DNA of 64,000 nucleotides from Litoribrevibacter albus (GCF_030159995.1 NZ_BSNM01000016.1:186001-250000), one strand, 5' to 3'. Numbered from the stretch's first letter, positions 34,727-44,397 are shown. A program made the numbers and translations. Notes: a model not told the origin generated them from the sequence alone.

Positions 34727-36418
34727 ATGACACTAAAAGCTTCGTTCAACTCGCTCAGCGATTCGCTGTGCTTTGCGTCGGCCATAACACCATTGCTGCT
34801 GACTGTTTTAATAACGTCAGGCTGCCAAGAAACAGAAACCTCAGCTCCACCCCACGGTTCTCAATCGACGGTTTATGACAGCGCTCCCCAAACACACGGC
34901 ACATCCATCGGAGTAAGTACTCCCTCACCGTCCAAGACCATTGCCCGGGTAAATGGCTATCCGATTGAGCTGAGCGAAGTAGATCAGAAGATTCGTTTTG
35001 AACTGCATGACTTAAATTGGCAAGCATACCAATTGCGACAAGCGGCACTAAACAAGCTGGTGCAAAAACAAGCGGATACCGGATCGCAAACCCAAGCCCA
35101 GTCAAAACAACAAGCCATAGAGAATCTGCTGACACCGCCGATTCCTCCGGTAACCGAATTACCCAAGAGCAGTGTCTCAGCAAAAGGCCAGATACATGCG
35201 CCACTCTCTGTCGCCGTGTTTTGCAGCTTCCAATCCCCGCACTGCAAACGTATGCAACCTGTCTATCAGGCACTTGCTCAACAACTTGGCGATCAAATAC
35301 GGTTTGAACACTTTGATTATCCGCTATCGTTCCATCGCAACGCCCGCCCTGCTGCGAATGCTGCACGCTGCGCCAATAGCTACGGTAAGTTCTGGGAATA
35401 TTCAGACGCGCTCTATGCTCATCAGGACGATCTCACTCCTGAACGATTTCTTTCCATCGCCACACAACTCCATATCAACACACCCGAATTTAAAGCCTGC
35501 CTTGAGAATCTGGAATATCGAGAGTATGTGGAGCAAGACGTTACCTTTGGAGAAAGCCTGGGCTTGAGCAACGTGCCCATCACCTTTATTAACGGCCTTT
35601 ACATCAAAGGGCCGGCATTACTTTCAACGCTGAACTTTTACAGCCAATACGCGCTGTCTCAGGTGGCAGATCAAGCGCTATCCAAAGACCAGAAAAGAGA
35701 CAAACAACAGCAAATAGAGAAAAGTCAGCTACCTCTAAGATTGGTAGCCATTAATTTAGCTAGTGATGCAGAACACTCAACGGCTGTGATTGAACTGATT
35801 GACGACGAATCTCAGGCTTTGTTCCGGAACAACCAACCCATTCAATTCAGTGACTATTTCAGTGAACCTCCGATCTTGGTAACCATTGAAGCCCAACGTG
35901 TATTGATCAAACATCAAGGCGTATTATCCTTCTTATCATTAACCGCCCCATCCTCAGATACAGCCTCGAACGCTCAAAACACTACCCAAAAGGCCACCGC
36001 TGTCACCTCAACAGGCACCTTCAACGAGGATCAGCAAACAAACCAGGATTCCCTGGAGTTATACCCGGAACGTCGCTTTAACGAAGGAAATCGAGAACTG
36101 CCGGTGACCACACTGACGCCCTTGTCGCGCGAGTGGTTGGATGAGCAATTAATGAATCAATCGCAATTGGAAGAACACTTCCAGCCTGCCTCTCACAAGG
36201 TAGAAGGCCAGAGTCTGCTCAAACTCAGCGATGTACAGCAACAAGAGTTTTATCAAACCCTCGGCCTGCAAGAAGGCGATGTGGTGCTTAGGGTGAACGA
36301 TGCCTGGGTTTATGATGGGCAAAACACACTCTGGGAAACACTCGATCAGGAAAAGGATGTCACCATTCAGCTGATACGACACGGTTTACCGGTACGTTAC
36401 GATTACAGTGTTCAGTAA
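34727..36418 (+). CDS. Lipoprotein with SurA-N-like, DsbA-like and PDZ-like domains
   Basis: 563 residues. A signal peptide ending LITSGC (C33) resembles a lipobox. Residues 72-115 look like the peptidyl-prolyl isomerase N-terminal (SurA-like) helix: IARVNGYPIELSEVDQKI. Residues about 155-320 form a DsbA/DsbG-type thioredoxin fold with active-site SPHC (S170-C173), where the usual first cysteine is serine, and the cis-Pro loop SNVPITFIN. Residues about 500-563 resemble a PDZ domain (LGLQEGDVVLRVNDAWVYD). It is probably an envelope folding or quality-control factor; loss of the nucleophilic cysteine argues against simple thiol oxidation. Confidence 0.75.
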   Translation: MTLKASFNSLSDSLCFASAITPLLLTVLITSGCQETETSAPPHGSQSTVYDSAPQTHGTSIGVSTPSPSKTIARVNGYPIELSEVDQKIRFELHDLNWQAYQLRQAALNKLVQKQADTGSQTQAQSKQQAIENLLTPPIPPVTELPKSSVSAKGQIHAPLSVAVFCSFQSPHCKRMQPVYQALAQQLGDQIRFEHFDYPLSFHRNARPAANAARCANSYGKFWEYSDALYAHQDDLTPERFLSIATQLHINTPEFKACLENLEYREYVEQDVTFGESLGLSNVPITFINGLYIKGPALLSTLNFYSQYALSQVADQALSKDQKRDKQQQIEKSQLPLRLVAINLASDAEHSTAVIELIDDESQALFRNNQPIQFSDYFSEPPILVTIEAQRVLIKHQGVLSFLSLTAPSSDTASNAQNTTQKATAVTSTGTFNEDQQTNQDSLELYPERRFNEGNRELPVTTLTPLSREWLDEQLMNQSQLEEHFQPASHKVEGQSLLKLSDVQQQEFYQTLGLQEGDVVLRVNDAWVYDGQNTLWETLDQEKDVTIQLIRHGLPVRYDYSVQ

Positions 36419-36534
36419 CCCAAACAGGACATACCATTTATCCATGTATGGCAAATTTCCTAAGGTATAACACGTAAAGTTCTGTTTGCTGATTCGCATC
36501 GGCTCTTCGATAGTTACAAGTAGCTACGGCAATT

Positions 36535-36582
36535 TTCAAGATCGACAATGTTCAAGATCGGTAAGGTTCAAGGTCGACAACG
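36535..36582 (+). repeat. Three 16-bp tandem repeats upstream of the HD-domain gene
   Basis: TTCAAGATCGACAATG, TTCAAGATCGGTAAGG and TTCAAGGTCGACAACG, then a partial TTCAATG. They lie across the first possible start codons of the next gene. Confidence 0.8.
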
Positions 36583-36625
36583 TTCAATGCCTGCTGCTAA
36601 CCAAAACTATCAACGAGCCGTGCGT

Positions 36626-37156
36626 ATGATTACCTTTTGCGAAACCATAGAACTGCTCCTGAAGCCTTATGAAAATACATTGGGTAAGGATTTCCAAGGG
36701 TACAAAAACCACCTCTATCGGGTGATAAACTTTTGTAACCTTCAGGCCGAGATGTCACCCGAAGAACAAGGCAAACTTGAGATCGCCGCCGTATTTCACG
36801 ATCTTGCGCTGTGGACCAGTCACACCGCAGATTATGTCACGCCCTCGGAGGATCTGGCGAAACAGTACCTGCAACAAATCGATTGCCCGGAGTGGTCGGA
36901 AGACATCTGCCGCATTATTCGGGAACACCATAAAATCACAGCGGCGGACAATAAAAGATCCCTCGTCGAGATTTTCCGAAAAGCCGACTGGATCGATGTA
37001 ACCTTCGGGCTTAGGAGTTTTGGCGTCGACCAGCAGCAGATAAAGCAGATCTACAAGATTTTCCCCGATAACGGCTTCCATCCGTTACTGGTCAAAATCA
37101 TTCGTATGCAGATCTTCAAAAACCCTCTTAATCCTCTTCCTATGATGAAGTGGTAA
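36626..37156 (+). CDS. HD-domain phosphohydrolase-like protein
   Basis: 176 residues from the ATG at 36626 (MITFCETIEL), where the helical family-like part begins. In-frame ATGs at 36548 and 36587 would add 26 or 13 residues partly encoded by a tandem repeat and are less convincing. The HD signature is AAVFHDLALWT, with an upstream histidine in YKNHLYRV and EHHKI further on. HD proteins hydrolyse phosphates on nucleotides or small molecules; the substrate is unknown. Confidence 0.75.
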   Translation: MITFCETIELLLKPYENTLGKDFQGYKNHLYRVINFCNLQAEMSPEEQGKLEIAAVFHDLALWTSHTADYVTPSEDLAKQYLQQIDCPEWSEDICRIIREHHKITAADNKRSLVEIFRKADWIDVTFGLRSFGVDQQQIKQIYKIFPDNGFHPLLVKIIRMQIFKNPLNPLPMMKW

Positions 37157-37236
37157 CACAAAGAAGTGGTCGATGATGGCGATCACCGCTATTTCACACA
37201 AAAAACAGACATCTCACTCTGAAAACAAATAAAGAA

Positions 37237-37264
37237 CAGAAGCCACTCAGGAGAATGGCTTCTG
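37237..37264 (-). terminator. Hairpin downstream of the SGNH hydrolase gene
   Basis: A 9-bp stem CAGAAGCCA / TGGCTTCTG followed on the minus strand by TTCTTTATTTG. A moderate intrinsic terminator. Confidence 0.6.
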
Positions 37265-37300
37265 ACCGGGCTGATTCTTTATCATTTCAGGTTTTGACAA

Positions 37301-38335
37301 TTACTTACTTGGGTTACTCATCCACAAGATGTCAGACACCAGATTTTGACCTTTAATGCTTGGATGGAAGCAATCACCACCGTCGATTTCAGATGCACCA
37401 AACGAGCGGGTACCCGCAGATAAGGTGTTCTCATCCACATAATCTGCCACTACCTCAATACCGCGAGGGTTTTGGCCTGCATTGTTGGCATTGTAAGCCT
37501 CCGCTTCTTCACGAAGAATCTCGTTATAACGTTGCTGTGCTACAGACACACCGGCATAACGGGTTGCATGACTCTCGCCATTAAAGGTTCCACCAGCGGT
37601 AGCGACTTCACACACACTGAAAGAAGACCACAGACTCTCACAGTTTATAGAGCCTGAACTGCTCTGCTTCTCCAGACCGGCCGCACGCAAATCCTGAACC
37701 CGAGGCACACTGCCCAAATGCACAGATGAACCAGCCGGTAAGCCGTCCACCAATACATTCAGACCATTACGAACCGCTTCACGCCACTCAGCATCGGTGT
37801 ACAACGGATCGTCGCAGTTATTTGGATCAACACAGCCACGATTACAGATATCGTTCCCGCCCAGTTCCACGGACACATGATCCGGTTTGGTGGTCATTGC
37901 GACAATTTGCTGCGCCTGATAAGCAAAGTTATTGTCCCCACCACGCATTTCAGAGCCGGACTTCGCTGCCGCTTTGGTGGAATTTACCCCCGAACTGATC
38001 GAGTCCCACTTATCATCAAAACTTTGAACATTACTGGACGAACCATCAAACCAACTGTGCTCTGGCTGATCGCCACCCAATAAACAGAACAGATCCCAGA
38101 ACCAGACATTGCCTGTACAGTCTGCTGCAAACCCCATGGTAATACTGTCACCAACCACAGCAGCTTTTGACGGCGTTTCTGCCTGAGAAAATTGAGAAAA
38201 TACAGCCAATGACGTCACCAACACTGCCATCGCCGTACGTGCTAGCGCGTTACTTGTTAGTACTTTATGTGATAGTGCCTTATGTATTAGTGCTTTTTTA
38301 ACTGTTACAGCCTTATGAGAATGTGTAGTACTCAT
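37301..38335 (-). CDS. Secreted SGNH/GDSL-family hydrolase
   Basis: 344 residues. Block I is VVGDSITMG with the nucleophilic serine, block III is ELGGNDIC, and block V is DGGDCFHPSIKGQ with the Asp-His pair. Several cysteines (CTGNVWFWDLFC, CNRGCVDPNNC) suggest disulfides in an exported enzyme. It is probably an esterase or lipase. The signal peptide core (AMAVLVTSLAVFSQFSQA) is preceded by an odd 35-residue n-region made of 5-residue repeats, so the true start is uncertain. Confidence 0.82.
   Translation of the reverse strand: MSTTHSHKAVTVKKALIHKALSHKVLTSNALARTAMAVLVTSLAVFSQFSQAETPSKAAVVGDSITMGFAADCTGNVWFWDLFCLLGGDQPEHSWFDGSSSNVQSFDDKWDSISSGVNSTKAAAKSGSEMRGGDNNFAYQAQQIVAMTTKPDHVSVELGGNDICNRGCVDPNNCDDPLYTDAEWREAVRNGLNVLVDGLPAGSSVHLGSVPRVQDLRAAGLEKQSSSGSINCESLWSSFSVCEVATAGGTFNGESHATRYAGVSVAQQRYNEILREEAEAYNANNAGQNPRGIEVVADYVDENTLSAGTRSFGASEIDGGDCFHPSIKGQNLVSDILWMSNPSK
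38240..38299 (-). repeat. Four 15-bp tandem repeats in the 5' end of the SGNH hydrolase gene
   Basis: Four imperfect 15-bp units (on the plus strand TGTTAGTACTTTATG, TGATAGTGCCTTATG and relatives). Each encodes five residues like H-K-A-L-x. Confidence 0.75.
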
Positions 38336-38576
38336 CGTATAACCTCTATGTGCTTTATATTTATTTTTGTTATCAGCCCAACAGGCAGTCTAGATGCTAT
38401 TCGAGACCCGAATGTTTGGAGGTGACAGCAATTGTTCCGAGAGCGACACTTATGACTGATCAAAAGACAGACAGGACACAAAAAATAGGCACAAACATTG
38501 GGAACAAAGGAACCGTGCAAAGGTCATTCTTTAGGGATAGACTTGCCACTAGATGGATACATGGACAGGTAATGCA

Positions 38577-41525
38577 ATGAAACAGCTACGAGCGCGTCTT
38601 TTTTCAAAGGTTAAGCAGCACCCAATCGTCACCACCTTGATCACGCTATATGTTCTGTACCTGGTGTCTGCAGGGCTGATTATGCCCTATGTGCTCAAAA
38701 CAAAACTGCCTCAATGGATGGCACCGTTTCCCGAGCTTCAGGCGTCAGTGAAAGACGTGCGATTCAACCCCTTCTTGTTACGCTTGACCATTGAAGGCAT
38801 TCAAATTGACGAATTGAAGGAACAACAAGCCATTAAACTTGCCGGACTCGGCCAAGTCTCAGTAAACCTTCAATTAAGTTCGGTTATTCATCAGGCATTG
38901 GTGTTATCGGAGTTAAACATCACAGACCCGTACAGCCGAATCACCAAAAACGCTCAGCAACACTTCATCTGGGATGCCTGGATTGCCGCCTCGGCAGCGG
39001 AATCAAACGAGGATCAACCCGCAAATGAAGCGAACGAAACGCAACCGTTTCCCGTGCTGATTGAATCCTTGAGCATCAATAAAGCGGTGGTCGATTTTGA
39101 GGATTTCTCCCGAGCTACGCCATTCCGCAAGCACATCGGCCCGATGGATCTGGCACTGAATCACCTATCCACACTGCCTAATGACGAAGGCAATTACCAA
39201 CTGTCCATTGCCTTACCACAAGATCAACGTACCGCTGAATTTAAGTGGCAAGGCCGGATCGGTCTGCATCCGTTCTTTAGTGAAGGTACCTTAGAGTTAA
39301 ACCAATTAGCCGTTCGCACACTCTGGGAATACATTCAGGACGACGTGTTTTACGAGCCTCTGGATGGCTATCTTGCCGTCGGCTTTGATTATCAGTTACT
39401 CACCAAAGAGCAAGTTGATCTGGTCTTAAACAATGGTTGGGTCAAGCTGTCGGACCTCTCGATTGCCGGAAAAGGGGAAACCGACGCGGTGCTCAAGCTC
39501 GCCTCACAACAGGTTCAGGGGCTGTTCTTTGATCTTCAGGAGAAGCAAGTTCAGATCGATCAGACCAAAACATCGGGCCTGACCGTGTCGGCAGAACGTC
39601 TTAGCGATGGACAGATCAAGTTAGCAAAACTCTTTGCTCAACGTCCGGTTCAAGAGAAAGTCAAAACCAAGGTGAAAGAGGAAACGGACAACGCGCAAGA
39701 CTGGCAGGTGTCGGTGACCGACATTCTTCTGGAGCAAGCCGCCGTCACCTTTGAAGATCACACCACCTCACCGTCGGCGCAACTGACCCTTGATCAAATT
39801 GCAGGGCATATTCAAAACCTGACGTTGACTGAAGCGCCAGCGAATTTTAGTTTGTCACTGAGCAGCCATCGTCCTTCAAAACCGGATTACCAAAGCCACC
39901 TGAAACTGGAAGGGGCGTTCGTCATTCCAGAGAAAGCCGTCGATGTACAGCTGGATTTGAAAGACTTCCCGGTAGCCATGATTCAGCCTTATTTGACGCC
40001 TATAACGTCACTCTCCATTAATAGTCTTTTATTCGACATCAACGGCAAAGCCAGCTTCAAACGAGAGCAACTGAACTTTGAGGGTTCAACCCAGTTCCGG
40101 GATCTTCAGCTCACCAACCAAGCCCAATCTCAGGCTGTCCTTGCAGGCCAAGGCATTTATTTTGAAGACATAAATTTCAGTCAATCCCAGAAGTCATTGT
40201 CTATTGGTGAAATCCTCCTCGACGAGATGCTTTACCCCATCAGCGTACTGAAACGAAACGAATCAGGCACCACCACCAATTTCAGTCAACTGATGAAAAC
40301 AACAGAGGCGTCTGAAACCGGCGATACGCCAGACAGCAAAGCCTCTGATACGGAATCAAATAAAACAGATTCAGACACTACCGCGCCGAAAACCGCAGAC
40401 GAAGACTGGCTGGTGAACATCGGGAAAGTCTCGATCAAGAACAACAAACTGCAATTCAGCGACCGAGGTCTGGACGAGCCCGTCTACTTCAATATCGAGC
40501 AGCTCAATGGTGTGATCGATCAACTGTCGAGTAAGAATCTCAGCCGAGCCGACATCAATCTGGCCGGTCAGATTAATGGCTATGCGCCGTTTATGGTAAA
40601 AGGCCAGATTAACCCACTGAGCGAGCAAGCCTACACCAACGTTGATGTTTCGATGACCGACATCGCGCTATCAACCTTCTCCCCATACAGCCGTCACTTT
40701 CTTAACTATCCGCTGGTCCAAGGCAAGTTCTCCACCGATCTCAAATACAAGCTGAATCAAAGTGAGTTAGTTGCAGATAACCAACTCTTTATCGATCAGT
40801 TACAACTGGGAGACTACGTTGAAAGTGAGGCTGGATTAGGGCTGCCCTTGCCATTAGCGGTCAGCCTGTTACAAACCAACAGCGGTGAAATTGACATTAA
40901 CTTACCGATCCAGGGCAACCTCAATGACCCCGACTTCAAATACGGTCAGGTGGTGGTCAGCGCCTTGGTTAATATCATCACCAAAGCGATTACGTCACCA
41001 TTCCAGCTCATTGCCAATCTGGCCGGAAGCGATGCAGATTTGAGTGCTCTGGAATTCCAGACAGGAACCTCCGAGCTTACGGCGGACTCCCAACAGAAAA
41101 TTACCCAGCTGGTGACCGCGCTGAAACAACGTCAGGCATTGAAGCTCAGCGTTATGGGGCAAACCGATATTGCTGACGTTACGACGCTTAAGTCGCAAAG
41201 CTGGCGCCGTTATGTGGACAGCCAAGGCATCACCATTGATCCACAGAATCCGAAATATCTGGCGTTGCTGGCACAACAGAGCGGGCAACCACAGCCAACA
41301 GGACTGAAACAGGTCTACGATTTGGAGCAAGTGGTTATCAAGCAACAGACTCTGGCACCAGAGCTCTTAGCTTCGCTGGCCCAAGAACGGGCCTTGAAAA
41401 CCCGCAAGTTGCTGATCGATGCAGGATTAACAGAAAAACGCATTTTCATGAAAGCGTCGGCATTGAATCAACCTTCGGACAGCTCGCCACCAAACGCCGT
41501 TGGCATTAAGCTCGAAATCAAATAG
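38577..41525 (+). CDS. DUF748/AsmA-like envelope protein
   Basis: 982 residues from the ATG at 38577; an ATG 24 bases upstream is possible. One N-terminal membrane helix (IVTTLITLYVLYLVSAGLI) is followed by a very long periplasmic part with repeated beta-strand modules (SVKDVRFNPFLLRLTIEGIQI) and the DUF748 hallmark LPLPLAVSLLQTNSGEIDINLPIQGNLNDPDF. The last 150 residues resemble an OmpA-like region (LEFQTGTSELTADS). AsmA-like proteins span the envelope and are linked to lipid transport and outer-membrane homeostasis. It stands alone. Confidence 0.85.
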   Translation: MKQLRARLFSKVKQHPIVTTLITLYVLYLVSAGLIMPYVLKTKLPQWMAPFPELQASVKDVRFNPFLLRLTIEGIQIDELKEQQAIKLAGLGQVSVNLQLSSVIHQALVLSELNITDPYSRITKNAQQHFIWDAWIAASAAESNEDQPANEANETQPFPVLIESLSINKAVVDFEDFSRATPFRKHIGPMDLALNHLSTLPNDEGNYQLSIALPQDQRTAEFKWQGRIGLHPFFSEGTLELNQLAVRTLWEYIQDDVFYEPLDGYLAVGFDYQLLTKEQVDLVLNNGWVKLSDLSIAGKGETDAVLKLASQQVQGLFFDLQEKQVQIDQTKTSGLTVSAERLSDGQIKLAKLFAQRPVQEKVKTKVKEETDNAQDWQVSVTDILLEQAAVTFEDHTTSPSAQLTLDQIAGHIQNLTLTEAPANFSLSLSSHRPSKPDYQSHLKLEGAFVIPEKAVDVQLDLKDFPVAMIQPYLTPITSLSINSLLFDINGKASFKREQLNFEGSTQFRDLQLTNQAQSQAVLAGQGIYFEDINFSQSQKSLSIGEILLDEMLYPISVLKRNESGTTTNFSQLMKTTEASETGDTPDSKASDTESNKTDSDTTAPKTADEDWLVNIGKVSIKNNKLQFSDRGLDEPVYFNIEQLNGVIDQLSSKNLSRADINLAGQINGYAPFMVKGQINPLSEQAYTNVDVSMTDIALSTFSPYSRHFLNYPLVQGKFSTDLKYKLNQSELVADNQLFIDQLQLGDYVESEAGLGLPLPLAVSLLQTNSGEIDINLPIQGNLNDPDFKYGQVVVSALVNIITKAITSPFQLIANLAGSDADLSALEFQTGTSELTADSQQKITQLVTALKQRQALKLSVMGQTDIADVTTLKSQSWRRYVDSQGITIDPQNPKYLALLAQQSGQPQPTGLKQVYDLEQVVIKQQTLAPELLASLAQERALKTRKLLIDAGLTEKRIFMKASALNQPSDSSPPNAVGIKLEIK

Positions 41526-41537
41526 CTCAAACCCGTT

Positions 41538-41578
41538 GGTACAATTGACAGCATTCTCACACATGCGTCGATTGTACC
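41538..41578 (+). other. Long hairpin in the gap after the DUF748 gene
   Basis: GGTACAATTGAC-A-GCAT pairs with ATGC-GTCGATTGTACC (one G-T wobble, one bulge). There is no T-run, so a stability element or weak terminator is likely. The rest of the gap (41579-41902) holds no gene or motif that I can support. Confidence 0.5.
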
Positions 41579-41902
41579 GGCGCCTAACAAAACTGTGTTT
41601 CAGGCCGATTCTTTCAGAACGAACCCATTCAAACCAAGCCTTTGAGACTGTCCCCATTTCCGCCAACTATTTTCGGTTCAGCCAATCACCCTAGATCACG
41701 GCTTGGGACACCCCAGTGAGACACAAAGCGTCGATCTCTTGCCAGAGATCATAAAGTTCTGCCTTATACCGGTCGATATATGTTCTACACTGAACAACTT
41801 AACCTGATACAAACCATTAATCACTGAGCCGCTGCCCTACCTAATATCGTACCAATGGCTTAGTCGATGAGTATTGGCATATCTAAGGACAGACAAAACC
41901 TC

Positions 41903-42505
41903 ATGAGTAACAGTGCCAGCCTCTCTATAAAAACCGCCTCTGTCGCGGCCGAGCTAGACAAAGCCGAATCCATTGCTAGAGAGTTGTCTCTAGCCGCAAA
42001 GAATGCCCGTTTTGTGGTATTTCGTGCCGGCAGCCAGGCGGCCGGGTTAACGGTAATCACCAGCTATTTTGCTGAACTGGCAGAGAACACCATCCAGCTG
42101 GTGCATACCATTAACGATATCTCCATGCGTGTCGCCACAGACTCAGTAAAAGAATGGAAAGCTCGTTTGCTACTGGATCGCTTGAAGAGTGCCCGGGAGG
42201 ACTTGTTTGAAGATGAGCACAAGCAAACGCTCAAACGAGTAATTCAGCAAGCGATGCAGAGAATGCACAGTATCTCAGACAACCTGAAACGGGAACTCAA
42301 CAAACTGGATGCCCAGTTGGAAGAAATTCAGACCCTGATGCGAGCAGCCAGTGTCATTGTTGTCACCTCTCGTTTAGAGTCCAACCGCACCGGAGAGTTT
42401 GAGCAAAACTTACGGGAAATGGCCGATAACATTCAGCGCCTGACCAACCAGATTAAAGAACGTGCCACCGAATCACGACGTATTTTAACCAGAGATGACT
42501 TATGA
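41903..42505 (+). CDS. Cytosolic chemoreceptor-like coiled-coil protein, partner of the ODP protein
   Basis: 200 residues from the ATG at 41903; an ATG at 41867 would add 12. There is no signal peptide or membrane segment. It is almost all helical and predicted coiled coil. The segment AAKNARFVVFRAGSQAAGLTVI followed by FAELAENT resembles the chemoreceptor hairpin tip ([19 protein letters not shown] and DEVRSLAERT), but tip residues contacted by CheA and CheW are changed. It may be a degenerate or [11 protein letters not shown] receptor signalling subunit. It overlaps the next gene by 4 bp (ATGA), so the two are co-translated. Confidence 0.65.
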   Translation: MSNSASLSIKTASVAAELDKAESIARELSLAAKNARFVVFRAGSQAAGLTVITSYFAELAENTIQLVHTINDISMRVATDSVKEWKARLLLDRLKSAREDLFEDEHKQTLKRVIQQAMQRMHSISDNLKRELNKLDAQLEEIQTLMRAASVIVVTSRLESNRTGEFEQNLREMADNIQRLTNQIKERATESRRILTRDDL

Positions 42506-43239
42506 AAAGCCGGAAAATCTACCAAGGAAATCATGAATGGATTCTGTTCGGAAGGGATCCCAACAAGCCAGAGAAAATCATCGACACTAACCAGTATATG
42601 ATTGTCTCCGACGGACAAGCCCTGATTCTCGATCCCGGCGGCATTGAGTTATTCTCTTCCATGTTTGCGAATGTCTTAAAACACGTAAAACCTGAGCAAG
42701 TAACGGCGTTGTTCGCCTCTCACCAAGACCCTGACATTATCTCCTCTTTGGGCCTGTGGGATCAGGTATTGCCTCATGCCAAGCTCTACAGCCCTTGGCT
42801 ATGGGAAGGCTTTATCCGACACTTCGGCATGGAAAACATCGAATATATGCCGATCAAAGACGAAGGTGGCACCTTGAAGTTAGGTTCGTTGGAACTGCAA
42901 TTGATTCCGGCGCATTATTTACATTCGTCCGGTAACTTCCATGTCTATGATCCGGTGGCCAAGATTCTCTTTAGCGGTGACGTTGGGGCAGCATTAGAGG
43001 ATGGCGACTTCCCATTATTCGTCGAGGACTTTGAGCGTCATACCGAAAAAATGCGTTACTTCCACCAACGCTGGATGCCGTCCAATACCGCCAAACAAAG
43101 TTGGATCAATCGGGTTCGTCGCCTGGACATTCAATACATGTGTCCACAACACGGACGCATCTTTAAAGGCGAACAGGTCAAAGAATTCCTGGACTGGTTT
43201 GAAGGGCTTGAAGTCGGAATCGCCAGTAACAATTCCTGA
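42502..43239 (+). CDS. Metallo-beta-lactamase-fold ODP-type diiron protein
   Basis: 245 residues related to the diiron domain of flavodiiron proteins but without a flavodoxin domain. Probable metal ligands are H74, D76 and D78 (SHQDPD), H138 (IPAHYLH), D160 (FSGDVG) and H217 (PQHGRIF). The histidine that normally follows the second Asp is I79. This set matches the ODP oxygen-sensing proteins known from Treponema chemotaxis more than zinc hydrolases. It is translationally coupled to the chemoreceptor-like gene, which suggests an oxygen or iron sensing partnership. Confidence 0.8.
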   Translation: MKSRKIYQGNHEWILFGRDPNKPEKIIDTNQYMIVSDGQALILDPGGIELFSSMFANVLKHVKPEQVTALFASHQDPDIISSLGLWDQVLPHAKLYSPWLWEGFIRHFGMENIEYMPIKDEGGTLKLGSLELQLIPAHYLHSSGNFHVYDPVAKILFSGDVGAALEDGDFPLFVEDFERHTEKMRYFHQRWMPSNTAKQSWINRVRRLDIQYMCPQHGRIFKGEQVKEFLDWFEGLEVGIASNNS

Positions 43240-43268
43240 TCCTGCGTAATCCGCGCAGCCAATTCAAT

Positions 43269-43309
43269 AAAAAGCCAGCCTGTTTACTGTTCAACAGGCT
43301 GGCTTTTTT
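43269..43309. terminator. Bidirectional intrinsic terminator
   Basis: A 12-bp stem AGCCAGCCTGTT / AACAGGCTGGCT with flanking A and T tracts. It separates the ODP gene from the converging flavin oxidoreductase gene. Confidence 0.92.
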
Positions 43310-43359
43310 ATGACATGCTTGGCATCAAAGACAACAAATTAATCCACAAAAACAGAAAG

Positions 43360-44397
43360 CTAATCCACTACTGTTTTGGTCAGCTCAATGGATAAATTCT
43401 TGGCATCATTAATGATTCGATCCATCAACACTTGTACCGACTCGACATCATTAATCACACCCTGAGACTGGCCAATAAACTGCACGCCCTTCTCAAGATC
43501 ACCATCAATGGTCGCCGCTTCCAATTTCTCGGTGGCCGCGCCAAATAACGACAACATACGAATCTTATCGAATTGAGCCAACATCCCTAGCATCAGCTTC
43601 CATAATGGCATATCGACCATTTTCGCAGCTTTAAAGGATTTCAGCGCCGCCATGATGAAATTCATCGGACGTTTAGTGGCTTTTTCAGCCATCGGAGTTT
43701 TCATCACGCGCGCATATAAACCATCAAAATTCTTCGAGTAAATGGTGTCTTCCACACGTTTAGTCACCACCGTATCTTTCACTCGGTTATGTAACGGGCT
43801 TTCTAAACTGGTCGCAAAACGAGATCCCATCGCCACACCTTCAGCCCCCAAGGCCAGGGCAGCAAGCAAGCCGCGTCCGTCACCAAACCCGCCAACAGCA
43901 ATGACCGGAATATCGACCAAGTCAGCAATGGCTGGCACTAAACATAAAGACGTCACCGAACCACCGTGAGCAGCGGCTTCATGACCGGTCACCATCAGTG
44001 CATCAACACCTGATTTCTGTGCCGCCAACGCATGCTTTTCGGTCACTACGGTGGCAATCACTTTACCGCCGTATTTCTTAGCACCTTCCACCAGCCAATC
44101 ACCTTTACCCAGTGAGAAGTTGATCACGGGTACTTCTTCTTCCAAGGCAATTTTGGCGTTTTCTTCGGCACCCGGCATCATCAAGGTCACACCAATACCG
44201 AAGGGCTTATCTGTGAGTTCTCGAATACGACGAATGGCGTCTCGTGTTTCCTGACGACTTAAAGGTCCCGATGCTAAAATACCCAGGCCTCCGGCATTGG
44301 AAACGGCGGCTACCAATTCCGGCACAGAAATCCAACTCATGCCTGGCAACACAACCGGATGTTCAATGCCTAATAATTCAGTGATTCGAGTTTTCAT
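43360..44397 (-). CDS. Nitronate monooxygenase-like FMN-dependent oxidoreductase
   Basis: 345 residues of TIM-barrel type. Opening segments are ELLGIEHPVVLPGMSWIS and NAGGLGILASG; the FMN-binding part contains VTGHEAAAHGGS (with the conserved catalytic-region His) and VIAVGGFGDGRGLLAALALGAEGV. Members oxidise nitronates or act as NAD(P)H:quinone or flavin oxidoreductases. It lies 52 bp downstream of the TetR gene on the same strand and is probably co-transcribed and autoregulated with it. Confidence 0.85.
   Translation of the reverse strand: MKTRITELLGIEHPVVLPGMSWISVPELVAAVSNAGGLGILASGPLSRQETRDAIRRIRELTDKPFGIGVTLMMPGAEENAKIALEEEVPVINFSLGKGDWLVEGAKKYGGKVIATVVTEKHALAAQKSGVDALMVTGHEAAAHGGSVTSLCLVPAIADLVDIPVIAVGGFGDGRGLLAALALGAEGVAMGSRFATSLESPLHNRVKDTVVTKRVEDTIYSKNFDGLYARVMKTPMAEKATKRPMNFIMAALKSFKAAKMVDMPLWKLMLGMLAQFDKIRMLSLFGAATEKLEAATIDGDLEKGVQFIGQSQGVINDVESVQVLMDRIINDAKNLSIELTKTVVD

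Noticed and set aside
34755-35366. 203-codon minus-strand frame opposite the three-domain lipoprotein gene
   Set aside because: No ribosome site or recognisable family, and the opposite frame has a signal peptide and several recognisable domains.
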